Source of the DNA: Firmicutes bacterium CAG:110
GTDB taxonomy: Bacteria; Bacillota; Clostridia; Oscillospirales; Oscillospiraceae
DNA length: 6,804 nt
Direction: 5' to 3'
Assembly: GCA_000434635.1 (NCBI GenBank)
Contig: HF988144.1
Span: 13,584 to 20,387, forward strand
Numbering within the stretch: the stretch's first letter is position 1; each line of letters begins with the position of its first letter. The translations under genes were made by a program, and so were the position numbers. Shown here one piece after another: positions 1 through 6,001 of the stretch. The notes beneath the pieces are model-generated. The model saw nothing but the letters and a program-made list of their open reading frames with translations. It had not been told where the DNA came from and did not search any database.

Positions 1-65
1 TATCCAAAATCGTCAAATATTTCCATAATATGTTTGTATCTGCAACTTTTTCCAGAAATCGGCTA

Positions 66-1727
66 CTAGCCCTTCATGTACTCCATGCCCAGCATATCCC
101 GCATTTTGTAGTAGTTGGGCAGATTCCGCCAGCCCGCGCCTACGGTGGCGTTGGCCGTGGCCACGATCTTGGTGTCCGGCAGCGCCTGAGACAGCTGGTA
201 TCCGCCGCCCCGCTCTACCATCCACAGGTTTTTCAGCCACGGCATCTGCATGAGCGGCTCCACGCTGGGATAGGTCAGGCCGATGTTCAGGTCCTCCAGC
301 GAAGTGCAGCCCACCAGCGGGGAAAAGTCCTTCACGGCGCTCCAGTCCAGTTCAAGGAAAATCAGTTCCTTGCAGCTGCTGATAGGGGAAATGTCCTGCA
401 GCTGCCCGTTGTGGGCGAGGATCAGGAATTGCAGATGGGGCATCCCCGACACGAAATCGATGTTGGTCAGACCCATGTGTCCCACGTCCACGCAGAGCAT
501 TTCCTCGCAGTAGCGCAGGTTGTAGGCATCGTCGTCCAGGAAGTAATAGACATGCTCCCGGACGGGCATGAAGGTGGTGGCATCCGTCCGCGCGGTGAGC
601 TTCTTGCCCAGCTGCACCGTCCAGACGACCTTGTAATTTTCCCGTTCTCTCTCCCGGAGGGCGGCCAGCTCCTCGTTGTCAAGGCCGCATTTGCCCAGAA
701 ATACCTGCTCGGCGTCCGGCAGATAGGACATCTTCTTTTCCAGATCCTGCAGGTCCAGCGTGACGGCAGGCTTCGGTTCCTCCGTAATCTGGGTGCCGGT
801 CACGGTGCCGGTCGTGACCTTCGTAGTGGCCGCGGTCGGGGTCGTAGTCTTGTCAGTGGTGGTGATCTCCAGCGCGGCGGAAAGATCGACCTCTTTCGTA
901 TCGTCCGGGAAGGAGATCCCCGCCATCTCCACTTCCCAGTTGATGCTCACCTTGGGATAGGTGCTGCGCAGCTGCAGAACCGTCGCCGGGTCGGCTTCCG
1001 GGTTTACAAGGTGCAGCGTTTTCAGTTCCGGCAGAAGCTGGAGAAGCTCCAGTTCCGCGTCGGTGATGCCGGTGACATCCAGCTCCTGCACCGTGTCGGG
1101 ATAGGTTTTCGTGCCGAAGCGCAGGGCGAAGGAAATCCCCTTCTCCTGACAGAAATCCCGCAGCTTTTCCATCTGCTCCGGCGTCTCGCAGCCCACCGCC
1201 GTCACCGCCGTCAGATCCGGCAGGTATGTAAGCAAATTAATTTCTTCATCTGTAATGTCGGAAACGCTCACCACGGCGGTGTCCTGATCGTATTTTCTGC
1301 CGTCGATGGTCACCGCATAATCCACCGCAACCGCCGGGCGGCGGGCAGCCAGCGCGGTCAGCTGGGCATAGTCCGTGCATTCCTGTGCTTCCACGCTTTT
1401 CAGCTGGGTGAAATAGTCCAGCGTAGCCACGTCCTCGTCCGTGAGGGAGGTCACGTACAGCACGTCGGTGTTCTGGTCATAGGTCTTCCCCTGAAACGGA
1501 ATCCGCCAGAGAATTTCGCTGTTCGGCGCTTTTTTCCGCAGCTTCTCATAATCCGCCGTCGTAATGTCGGCAAAGCGAAGATCCAGCACCTCGGCGCTCC
1601 GGGAATAAAACGCCCCCGCCACCCGCACATGGGTCAGCAGAAACCAAACGGCGATCCCCGCCGCCAGCAGCACGACCGCAAGCACGATGAGAAGCACCGG
1701 ATTCAGCTTTTTTTCTTTTTGATACAT
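66..1727 (-). CDS. Membrane-anchored extracytoplasmic leucine-rich-repeat protein
   Basis: Predicted 553-residue surface protein of unknown function. Seen: a short Lys-rich N terminus, then one hydrophobic segment (about residues 9-31) with no clear cleavage site, so it is probably an uncleaved anchor with the rest outside. Residues 46-281 are successive modules of about 63 residues, each with a β-like start (LDV, VSV), an 'ITDxE' turn, a 'LPxL' LRR-like strand and a 'GKxYxxDT' end. Residues 289-316 are a Thr-rich linker. A further module lies at 322-380, and more classical LRRs at about 411-505 ('HLQFLILAHN', 'LIFLELDW', 'SLEDLNIG', 'WLKNLWMV'). The C terminus contains 'GWRNLPNYYKMRDMLGM'. 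The frame stays open upstream to 1817, but the ATG at 1727 is chosen because GGAGG (about 1737-1741) sits at good distance and the promoter at 1762-1790 excludes longer starts. No LPXTG motif is seen. LRRs usually bind protein or peptide ligands; the ligand here is unknown. It has its own promoter, so a link to the kinase upstream is not shown. Confidence 0.88.
   Translation of the reverse strand: MYQKEKKLNPVLLIVLAVVLLAAGIAVWFLLTHVRVAGAFYSRSAEVLDLRFADITTADYEKLRKKAPNSEILWRIPFQGKTYDQNTDVLYVTSLTDEDVATLDYFTQLKSVEAQECTDYAQLTALAARRPAVAVDYAVTIDGRKYDQDTAVVSVSDITDEEINLLTYLPDLTAVTAVGCETPEQMEKLRDFCQEKGISFALRFGTKTYPDTVQELDVTGITDAELELLQLLPELKTLHLVNPEADPATVLQLRSTYPKVSINWEVEMAGISFPDDTKEVDLSAALEITTTDKTTTPTAATTKVTTGTVTGTQITEEPKPAVTLDLQDLEKKMSYLPDAEQVFLGKCGLDNEELAALRERERENYKVVWTVQLGKKLTARTDATTFMPVREHVYYFLDDDAYNLRYCEEMLCVDVGHMGLTNIDFVSGMPHLQFLILAHNGQLQDISPISSCKELIFLELDWSAVKDFSPLVGCTSLEDLNIGLTYPSVEPLMQMPWLKNLWMVERGGGYQLSQALPDTKIVATANATVGAGWRNLPNYYKMRDMLGMEYMKG
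885..1592 (-). repeat. Tandem ~63-residue protein modules in the LRR-family protein
   Basis: This covers residues 46-281 of the surface protein. First-strand positions recur near residues 46, 88, 151, 213 and 278, giving spacings of about 63, 62 and 65 after a shorter first unit of 42 that lacks the 'LPxL' strand. The shared pattern is a hydrophobic β strand, ITDxE/LTDxD, 'YLPDL' or 'LLPEL', an acidic or Cys-containing turn, 'LxxLR', a β strand often with Trp (W74, W264), then 'GKTYDQNT', 'GRKYDQDT' or 'GTKTYPDT'. The repetition is clear in protein but strongly diverged in DNA, so it is old and not a recent tandem expansion. Confidence 0.7.
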
Positions 1728-1761
1728 CTTTCTTTCCTCCCAAGTTTCCAGACACTTTACT

Positions 1762-1790
1762 ATTATGGTCTTTATCCACTCATAAGTCAA
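1762..1790 (-). promoter_or_regulatory. Sigma-A promoter of the LRR protein gene
   Basis: On the minus strand, TTGACT (1785-1790) and CATAAT (1762-1767) are separated by 17 bases, five of six matches in each hexamer. The predicted start near 1755 leaves a short leader with a GGAGG ribosome binding site before the ATG at 1727. Confidence 0.8.
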
Positions 1791-1791
1791 G

Positions 1792-1812
1792 GGATTTTTC
1801 TCCCTAAAATCC
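1792..1812. repeat. Inverted repeat just upstream of the LRR gene promoter
   Basis: GGATTTT (1792-1798) and AAAATCC (1806-1812) form a perfect 7-base inverted repeat with a 7-base loop. It lies one base upstream of the -35 box of the LRR gene promoter. It could be an operator or chance; no regulator is recognised. Confidence 0.35.
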
Positions 1813-1904
1813 GGCAAAGATCGACCCCGGCGCGGAAATTTCTCCGGAAAGCTTTGCGTCTTCCGAAACAGGCACCTTTCGGGGCGAAAAATGCGGATTT
1901 CCTA

Positions 1905-1933
1905 TTGAAAACCGAGCTGCCGTGTGCTATAAT
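1905..1933 (+). promoter_or_regulatory. Near-consensus sigma-A promoter for a small plus-strand transcript
   Basis: TTGAAA (1905-1910) and a perfect TATAAT (1928-1933) have an optimal 17-base spacer, and TG at 1925-1926 gives an extended -10. The expected start is near 1940. It is the strongest promoter in the window by inspection. Its only sense-strand coding candidate downstream is the 30-codon ORF at 2012-2104. Confidence 0.8.
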
Positions 1934-1941
1934 GCCTCCGC

Positions 1942-1959
1942 AGTTAGCGTTAGCTAACT
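1942..1959. promoter_or_regulatory. Palindromic operator candidate at the transcription start
   Basis: AGTTAGC and GCTAACT are perfect 7-base arms around GTTA. A nested 10-base palindrome GTTAGCTAAC lies at 1949-1958. The site starts about 9 bases after the -10 box, where a bound repressor would block initiation. The GTTAG/CTAAC arms resemble DtxR/IdeR-type metal-regulator boxes; that assignment is an inference. It could also form a hairpin at the 5' end of the transcript. Confidence 0.55.
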
Positions 1960-2011
1960 TCATTGAAAAAGTGACAGGCAGCAGGGCAGCGCACGTTTGG
2001 GAGGGACCTTG

Positions 2012-2104
2012 ATGTCAAAAAAAGCAACGGAATTTCAGAAAAAAGAAATGAGTAATGCTGAACTCCAATTAAAATCTTTAAAAAAGATTTTAATCAGGAA
2101 ATAA
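2012..2104 (+). CDS. Small AT-rich 30-codon ORF, function unknown
   Basis: The product is a 30-residue, Lys-rich, cysteine-free peptide beginning MSKKATEF and ending in KKILIRK, probably helical. The ATG has a strong GGGAGGG ribosome binding site (1999-2005) six bases upstream, and the promoter at 1905-1933 reads toward it. By my count only 23 of its 93 bases are G or C (about 25%), far below the flanking genes. Its last 15 bases overlap the 3' end of the histidine kinase gene on the other strand. I recognise no family. It may be a genuine small protein, the surviving 5' end of a longer gene lost by deletion, or the coding part of a regulatory RNA. With no Cys and no leader-type motif, a lantibiotic precursor is unlikely. 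Confidence 0.5.
   Translation: MSKKATEFQKKEMSNAELQLKSLKKILIRK
2068..2094. repeat. AT-rich hairpin at the convergent gene ends
   Basis: A perfect 12-base inverted repeat (2068-2079 with 2083-2094) surrounds a 3-base loop. It covers the end of the small ORF and the stop codon of the histidine kinase gene. It has only one G-C pair and no clean T tract follows on either strand, so it is at best a weak bidirectional terminator or an RNA 3'-end stabiliser. Confidence 0.45.
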
Positions 2105-3502
2105 TATCAGACCGTCAGGTTCTGAATCCACTTGCCCTGTTTCAGCATGACCGTACCAATGCACCGCAAATTTCAGTGTCGCCACAGCGCCGCCATCGTT
2201 ACAGAAGCTCGCTTCTCCCTCATGTGCCGTGGCAATCTGCTGCACCAGATGCAGCCCCAGAATGTGGGGCGCGTTGGGGTCGTCCGTGCCGGAATGATTC
2301 CGAAGAACCGCTTCCGGATACCCCGCCCCGTTGTCCCGCACCGTCAGCACGAACCGCCCGTCTGCCAGCTCCGCCGCAACCTGAATATCACAGCCGCCGG
2401 GATTGTGCCGGACGCTGTTGTTCAGCAGATTGTCCAGCGCCCGCGTCAGCAGCTCCCTGTCCGCTTCCAGCACCGTCTGTCCCGCCGGTTCCCGGATCTG
2501 CAGCCCGACGCTGTAGTTTTCTCCCAGAGAATCGCAGAAATCCGCCACGCTCTGGCGAAGCCATGCGCCCATGGCGGCGGCAGTCCGCCGCAGGGGCTGG
2601 GCGTTGTATTGCAGCTTGAAGGTCAGATTCAGGTCTTCAATCAGCGCCTTGATCTTCTGGCTCTGGGTGCAGATAGCGGCGGCTTTTTTCTGCTGTTCGG
2701 ACTGAGGCGGCGCCTGCTGCGCCAGCTGCTCCCCGTATCCCATGATCAGCGCCAGCGGGGTGCGGATGTCGTGGGAGACCCCGGCGATCCAGTTGGCGCG
2801 GGTGGTGTCCCGGCGGCGGATCAGCTCGTTCTGCTTCTGCAGATAACGGCTGGTCTGGTTCAGCTTCTCCGCCAGCTCGGCGGCAGCGCCAGATTGGGGC
2901 AGGCAGACCTCTTTCCCCTCCGCCAGCTGCCCGATTCCCGCCGCCGCTTCCCGCAAAGGCTTCGCGCCCCGCCAGCCAAGGATCAGGCAAATGGCAACAA
3001 CCAGACACAGATCGACGATCAGCAGCGGCCCGACCCCCGACAGCAGTGCGTAGAGGATGTCATTGTCCATGTAGAAATCGAACCGCGTCATGCTCCCCTG
3101 CTCTTTCCCCGCCACCAACAGGCCAAAGTCATTGCGGTAGGCCATCACCGGGTAGTCCTTCAGATACCACCGGGAAAAAGCCGCGACCTCCGGGACGGTG
3201 TAGGCGTGGTTCAATTCCTCCGGCAGATTTTCCGACCACAGGATTTCGCCGTCGTCCCCCAACAGCATCGCCCACGCAAAATGCTTCTGCCATTCCATGT
3301 CCGGGGCGGGGGCAAAGCCGTCGTCCGTCCGGGTGAAGGACTCGGCGAACTTTCCCACCGGAAAAAAGCCCTCCTGCTGCCCTTTTGCGCCGTAATGCAG
3401 CACAACGCCGATGAGCAGCGCCCCATTGACCGTAAGCACCAGAAACGCAATGCCAAAGGCCGCCAGAAGGTAGCGGAAGATCATCCGGGAAACCGTTTTC
3501 AT
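2090..3502 (-). CDS. Sensor histidine kinase (LanK/CprK-like, HisKA-HATPase)
   Basis: Membrane sensor kinase of 470 residues that would autophosphorylate and pass phosphate to the regulator encoded just upstream. Seen: TM1 about 10-36; an extracytoplasmic segment about 38-148; TM2 about 149-177; a linker with HAMP-like amphipathic character about 178-230; the H-box 'GVSHDIRTPL' with phosphoacceptor H244, whose HDxxT form also suits phosphatase activity; N-box 'LDNLLNNSVRHN' (356-367); G1 'RDNGAGYP' (389-396); and a G2 'LGLHLV' (415-420). All core catalytic motifs are intact. The ATG at 3502 is chosen because it overlaps the regulator's stop as ATGA and follows GGAGGGG. The substantial extracellular loop differs from the very short loop of BceS-type kinases. 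Residues after about 446 match no domain I know, and the last codons (ATA TTA TTT) are AT-rich. Specific ligand is unknown; an antimicrobial peptide is inferred from the neighbouring transporter. Confidence 0.93.
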   Translation of the reverse strand: MKTVSRMIFRYLLAAFGIAFLVLTVNGALLIGVVLHYGAKGQQEGFFPVGKFAESFTRTDDGFAPAPDMEWQKHFAWAMLLGDDGEILWSENLPEELNHAYTVPEVAAFSRWYLKDYPVMAYRNDFGLLVAGKEQGSMTRFDFYMDNDILYALLSGVGPLLIVDLCLVVAICLILGWRGAKPLREAAAGIGQLAEGKEVCLPQSGAAAELAEKLNQTSRYLQKQNELIRRRDTTRANWIAGVSHDIRTPLALIMGYGEQLAQQAPPQSEQQKKAAAICTQSQKIKALIEDLNLTFKLQYNAQPLRRTAAAMGAWLRQSVADFCDSLGENYSVGLQIREPAGQTVLEADRELLTRALDNLLNNSVRHNPGGCDIQVAAELADGRFVLTVRDNGAGYPEAVLRNHSGTDDPNAPHILGLHLVQQIATAHEGEASFCNDGGAVATLKFAVHWYGHAETGQVDSEPDGLILFPD

Positions 3503-4209
3503 TTCGTCCCCTCCTTCGCCAGCTTGTAGCCAAGCCCCCTCGCCGTGAGAATCCAGACAGGCTGGGACGGCTGCTCCTCCACCTTTTCCCGCAGATGCCG
3601 GATGTGGACGTTCAGGCTGTTTTCGCAGCCGTAATAGTCGCTGCCCCAGACCGCCTCGCACAATGCGTCGTAGGTCACGATATGCCCCCGGTTGTCCAGC
3701 AGCTTTTGCAGAATGGCGCGTTCCGTCGCCGTCAGTGTGACCGTGCCGCCCGCCGACGAAACCGTGGCGTCGCTTAAATCCACCGTCCGCTCTCCCAGTC
3801 GGAGAGCTGTCTCCCGCTGCAGCTGCCCCCGGTACGCCCGCCGGAGGATACCGGAGATCCGCAGAAGCAGCTCCTGCATCAGAAAGGGCTTGGTCATATA
3901 ATCATCCGCCCCCAGCCCCAGACCGAACAGCCGGTCGCTATCCGCGTCCCGGGCGGACAGAAACAGAATGGGGATGTCGCTTCTGCCCCGAATCTCCCGG
4001 AACAGGCTGAACCCGTCGCCGTCCGGCAGGTTGATGTCCAGAATCACCAGTTCCGGCAGTTCCCCGGAAATCGCCTGTCTCGCGGCCGCAGCGCTGTCCG
4101 CCATGCGTACCGCGCGATAGCCCGCCCCCGTCAGTTCTTCCTTAATTAAATTCCGAAGCTCCCGGTTGTCGTCCACAACGAGTATCTTTGCGTCCTGTAT
4201 CGTCTGCAT
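3499..4209 (-). CDS. OmpR/PhoB-family response regulator
   Basis: A 236-residue transcription factor. The receiver domain (about 7-122) has acidic residues D13-D14, phosphoacceptor D58 in 'VILDINLPDGDG', the switch residue S85 in 'LFLSARD', and K107 in 'TKPF'. The winged-helix DNA-binding domain (about 131-232) has 'LTATERAILQKLLDN', 'VWGSDYYG', 'LNVHIRHLREKVE' and the C-terminal 'TARGLGYKL' hairpin. The ATG at 4209 is chosen; the in-frame ATG at 4233 lies inside the -10 box and could not be on the mRNA. The leader is very short with a G-rich rather than classical ribosome site. The stop overlaps the kinase start by four bases, so the two are translationally coupled. It probably controls the divergent transporter operon, through the TTAAG repeats at 4277-4292. 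Confidence 0.95.
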   Translation of the reverse strand: MQTIQDAKILVVDDNRELRNLIKEELTGAGYRAVRMADSAAAARQAISGELPELVILDINLPDGDGFSLFREIRGRSDIPILFLSARDADSDRLFGLGLGADDYMTKPFLMQELLLRISGILRRAYRGQLQRETALRLGERTVDLSDATVSSAGGTVTLTATERAILQKLLDNRGHIVTYDALCEAVWGSDYYGCENSLNVHIRHLREKVEEQPSQPVWILTARGLGYKLAKEGTK

Positions 4210-4231
4210 AGCCCCGCCCCCTTTTTTGCCC

Positions 4232-4260
4232 ATTATATCGGCAGGCACGGCCATTTTCCA
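4232..4260 (-). promoter_or_regulatory. Promoter of the regulator-kinase operon
   Basis: On the minus strand, a perfect TATAAT (4232-4237) lies 17 bases from TGGAAA (4255-4260), which matches four of six -35 positions. The expected start near 4225 gives a leader of about 16 bases before the ATG at 4209. Confidence 0.65.
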
Positions 4261-4273
4261 GTGTAATGCCCAC

Positions 4274-4292
4274 AAATTAAGGTAAATTTAAG
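4274..4292. promoter_or_regulatory. Putative response-regulator operator (TTAAG direct repeat)
   Basis: TTAAG occurs at 4277-4281 and 4288-4292, exactly 11 bases apart, within the longer imperfect repeat AAATTAAGG / AAATTTAAG. Direct repeats at one helical turn are the usual target of OmpR/PhoB-family dimers. The AT-rich site lies between the divergent promoters, about 50-65 bases upstream of the regulator gene's start and upstream of or overlapping the expected -35 region of the transporter operon, so one site could serve both. Confidence 0.5.
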
Positions 4293-4330
4293 CCCAGCAC
4301 AAGGAGGTCATAAGCTCGGGGGTGTATGCT
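4286..4330 (+). promoter_or_regulatory. Probable activator-dependent promoter region of the transporter operon
   Basis: No consensus promoter is visible. Two weak choices exist: CATAAG (4309-4314) with TTTAAG (4287-4292) as -35, spacer 16, so the second TTAAG half-site overlaps the -35; or TATGCT (4325-4330) with no recognisable -35. A poor core next to a regulator site suits response-regulator activation. The exact start is not resolved. Confidence 0.3.
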
Positions 4331-4359
4331 GTCCGCACCAACCGAAAAGGAGCAAGGCT

Positions 4360-5259
4360 ATGCAAATCATTGAAACTGAACATCTCACCAAATATTATGG
4401 GAAAACGCCCGTGGTGGACAGTCTATCCCTATCCGTCCCGGAGGGCAGTGTCTACGGCTTCATCGGCCCAAACGGCGCGGGAAAATCCACCACCATGAAA
4501 ATGCTGCTGGGGCTGGTGAAGCCTAACAGCGGAAGCATCCGCCTTCTGGGAAAGTCCATGACGCAGCAGAACCGGCTGTCGCTGCTGCGGCAGACCGGCT
4601 CCCTCATCGAGTCCCCCGCCTGCTACGGCCATCTGACCGGGGAGGAAAACCTGCAAATTCTGGCAGAGCTGAAAAACGTCCCGGAGCGGAATATCGACCG
4701 GGTTCTGGAGATCGTGGAGCTGACCGACAGCCGCCGCCGGAAGGTGCAGCAGTATTCCTTAGGAATGCGCCAGCGTCTCGGCATCGCCCAGGCGCTGCTG
4801 GGGAATCCCAAGCTGCTGATTCTGGATGAACCCACCAACGGTCTCGACCCCTCCGGCATCCAGCAGATGCGCAGTCTTATCAAGGACATGCCTAACCGGT
4901 GCGGCGCGACGGTGCTGATCTCCAGCCACCTGCTGGGGGAAATGGAGCAGATGGTCGATCAGGTGGGCATCATTAACCACGGCAGGCTTCTGTTTCAGGG
5001 GGAGCTGGACGATCTGCGGAAGCACAGTCAGGGCGACATCTCCCTGCGGGTGCTCCACCCGGAAAAGGCCGCGCCAATTCTGGGAAATTCGGCACGGCTG
5101 GAACGGGGCGTCTTCCACCTCCCCGCCATGGACGAAGCGCGGCTCGCGGAGCTGATAGGCCGTCTGGCAGCCGCACAGGCCGGTGTGGTGGAGCTGAACC
5201 GGGCAACCAAAACGCTGGAGGAAATTTTCCTGAGCCTGACGGGGGTGGACACGAAATGA
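4360..5259 (+). CDS. ABC transporter ATPase, LanF/CprA-like
   Basis: A 299-residue nucleotide-binding subunit that would energise the two permeases encoded downstream. Seen in order: Walker A 'GPNGAGKST' (36-44); 'SLIESP' (81-86) with Glu84 at the Q-loop position; signature 'YSLGMRQRLGIA' (132-143); Walker B 'LLILDEP' (152-158) with catalytic E157; D-loop 'GLDP' (161-164); and H-loop 'SSH' (188-190). Glu in place of the Q-loop Gln is the E-loop described for lantibiotic immunity ATPases such as NukF. The C-terminal ~80 residues form an accessory domain, as in many ATPases of this class. The ATG follows AAGGAG (4347-4352) at seven bases. The stop overlaps the next start as ATGA. It resembles LanF and C. 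difficile CprA in type; the substrate is inferred to be a lantibiotic or other cationic peptide. A more general ABC-2-type drug exporter is the alternative. Confidence 0.93.
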   Translation: MQIIETEHLTKYYGKTPVVDSLSLSVPEGSVYGFIGPNGAGKSTTMKMLLGLVKPNSGSIRLLGKSMTQQNRLSLLRQTGSLIESPACYGHLTGEENLQILAELKNVPERNIDRVLEIVELTDSRRRKVQQYSLGMRQRLGIAQALLGNPKLLILDEPTNGLDPSGIQQMRSLIKDMPNRCGATVLISSHLLGEMEQMVDQVGIINHGRLLFQGELDDLRKHSQGDISLRVLHPEKAAPILGNSARLERGVFHLPAMDEARLAELIGRLAAAQAGVVELNRATKTLEEIFLSLTGVDTK

Positions 5260-5999
5260 GAGCCATCTGTGCGGAACTGAAAAAATCCCGGCGCCGGCAC
5301 AACGCGCTGGTGGCCGTGGGCATTTCTCTGGCCGCCCTCCTGTGGGCAACCCAGACCGGCGGTAAGAGCGAAGACATCTCCCAAGGCTACAGCGGCCTGC
5401 TTTACGCCATCCCGATCATCAATACGGTCATCATGCCCCTCGGCACGGCGGTGCTTGCCAGCCGCCTGTGGGACTTGGAAAGCAAGGAAAAATGCTGCCG
5501 CATCCTGCTGACCCTGCAAAGCCGGGCGTCCCTGTTCTTCGGGAAAGCCGCCGCTGCCCTGCTGCAAATTTTTCTGATGGTGGCCGCGGAAAGCGCGGGC
5601 ATTCTGGCACTGGGAAAATGGGCAGGCTATACGGATGCCCTTGACTTTGGTCAATTCTGGTGGCTTGCCGCCGCGACCTTCATGGTAAACGCCATGCTGT
5701 TCTTCCTCTGGCTGTTTCTCAGCGTCCGCTTTGACAATCAGGTGCCGACACTGGCCGGAGGAATGGTGGGGAGCCTGTCCGGGCTGTTTGCCTCCTTCAT
5801 GCCGCCCATGGTCAGCTTTTTCATGCCATGGGGGTATTACATTCCCCTGAGCACCGCCCGCATGGACTGGAACCCGGAAACCAGAATCGTCCGCTACTAC
5901 ACCGCGCCCTATCCCGTCTGGCTGCTGGGCGTCACGATGGCGCTTTGTGTTCTGTTCGCCGTGATGACATGGAACGCCCTGAAACGCAAGGAGGTATAA
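5256..5999 (+). CDS. ABC transporter permease, LanE/MutE-like
   Basis: A 247-residue integral membrane subunit. Hydrophobic segments lie at about residues 16-32, 47-70, 95-119, 134-157, 164-190 and 220-239, six in all, with Arg/Lys-rich ends (start 'ELKKSRRRHN', end 'KRKEV'). The loop after the second segment has 'LWDLESKEKCCRILL', matching the acidic, conserved cytoplasmic loop common in lantibiotic-immunity and ABC-2 permeases, where the ATPase is thought to dock. Length and position directly after the ATPase fit LanE or CprB. Its start overlaps the ATPase stop by four bases, which implies translational coupling, with purine-rich GGGGGTGG upstream. It is inferred to pair with the second permease in one heterodimeric membrane domain that expels peptides from the membrane surface. 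Confidence 0.87.
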   Translation: MRAICAELKKSRRRHNALVAVGISLAALLWATQTGGKSEDISQGYSGLLYAIPIINTVIMPLGTAVLASRLWDLESKEKCCRILLTLQSRASLFFGKAAAALLQIFLMVAAESAGILALGKWAGYTDALDFGQFWWLAAATFMVNAMLFFLWLFLSVRFDNQVPTLAGGMVGSLSGLFASFMPPMVSFFMPWGYYIPLSTARMDWNPETRIVRYYTAPYPVWLLGVTMALCVLFAVMTWNALKRKEV

Positions 6000-6001
6000 C
6001 A

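Noticed and set aside
1..26. Possible minus-strand start codon at 24-26 reading out of the window
   Set aside because: There are only eight codons before the edge and no ribosome binding site upstream.
1728..1817. N-terminal extension of the LRR protein to an ATG at 1817
   Set aside because: This would place the promoter (1762-1790) and ribosome site inside the coding region; the ATG at 1727 directly precedes the membrane anchor.
1863..1882. CCGAAA/TTTCGG inverted repeat with an 8-base loop
   Set aside because: It is a 6-base stem without a T tract and not placed at any promoter box, so it is weak evidence for a function.
30..2012. Plus-strand open frame of 660 codons opposite the LRR gene
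   Set aside because: Composition is Arg/His/Gln-rich as expected of an antisense shadow in GC-rich DNA, with no domain or ribosome site. The minus-strand gene has a promoter, ribosome site, membrane segment and repeats.
2012..2104. Small ORF as a lantibiotic or bacteriocin precursor for the transporter
   Set aside because: It has no Cys, no Ser/Thr-Cys-rich core and no double-glycine or FNLD-type leader.
2132..3529. Plus-strand open frame of 465 codons opposite the histidine kinase
   Set aside because: Antisense shadow of a gene with all kinase motifs intact; its translation is low-complexity Arg/Pro/Gln-rich with no motif.
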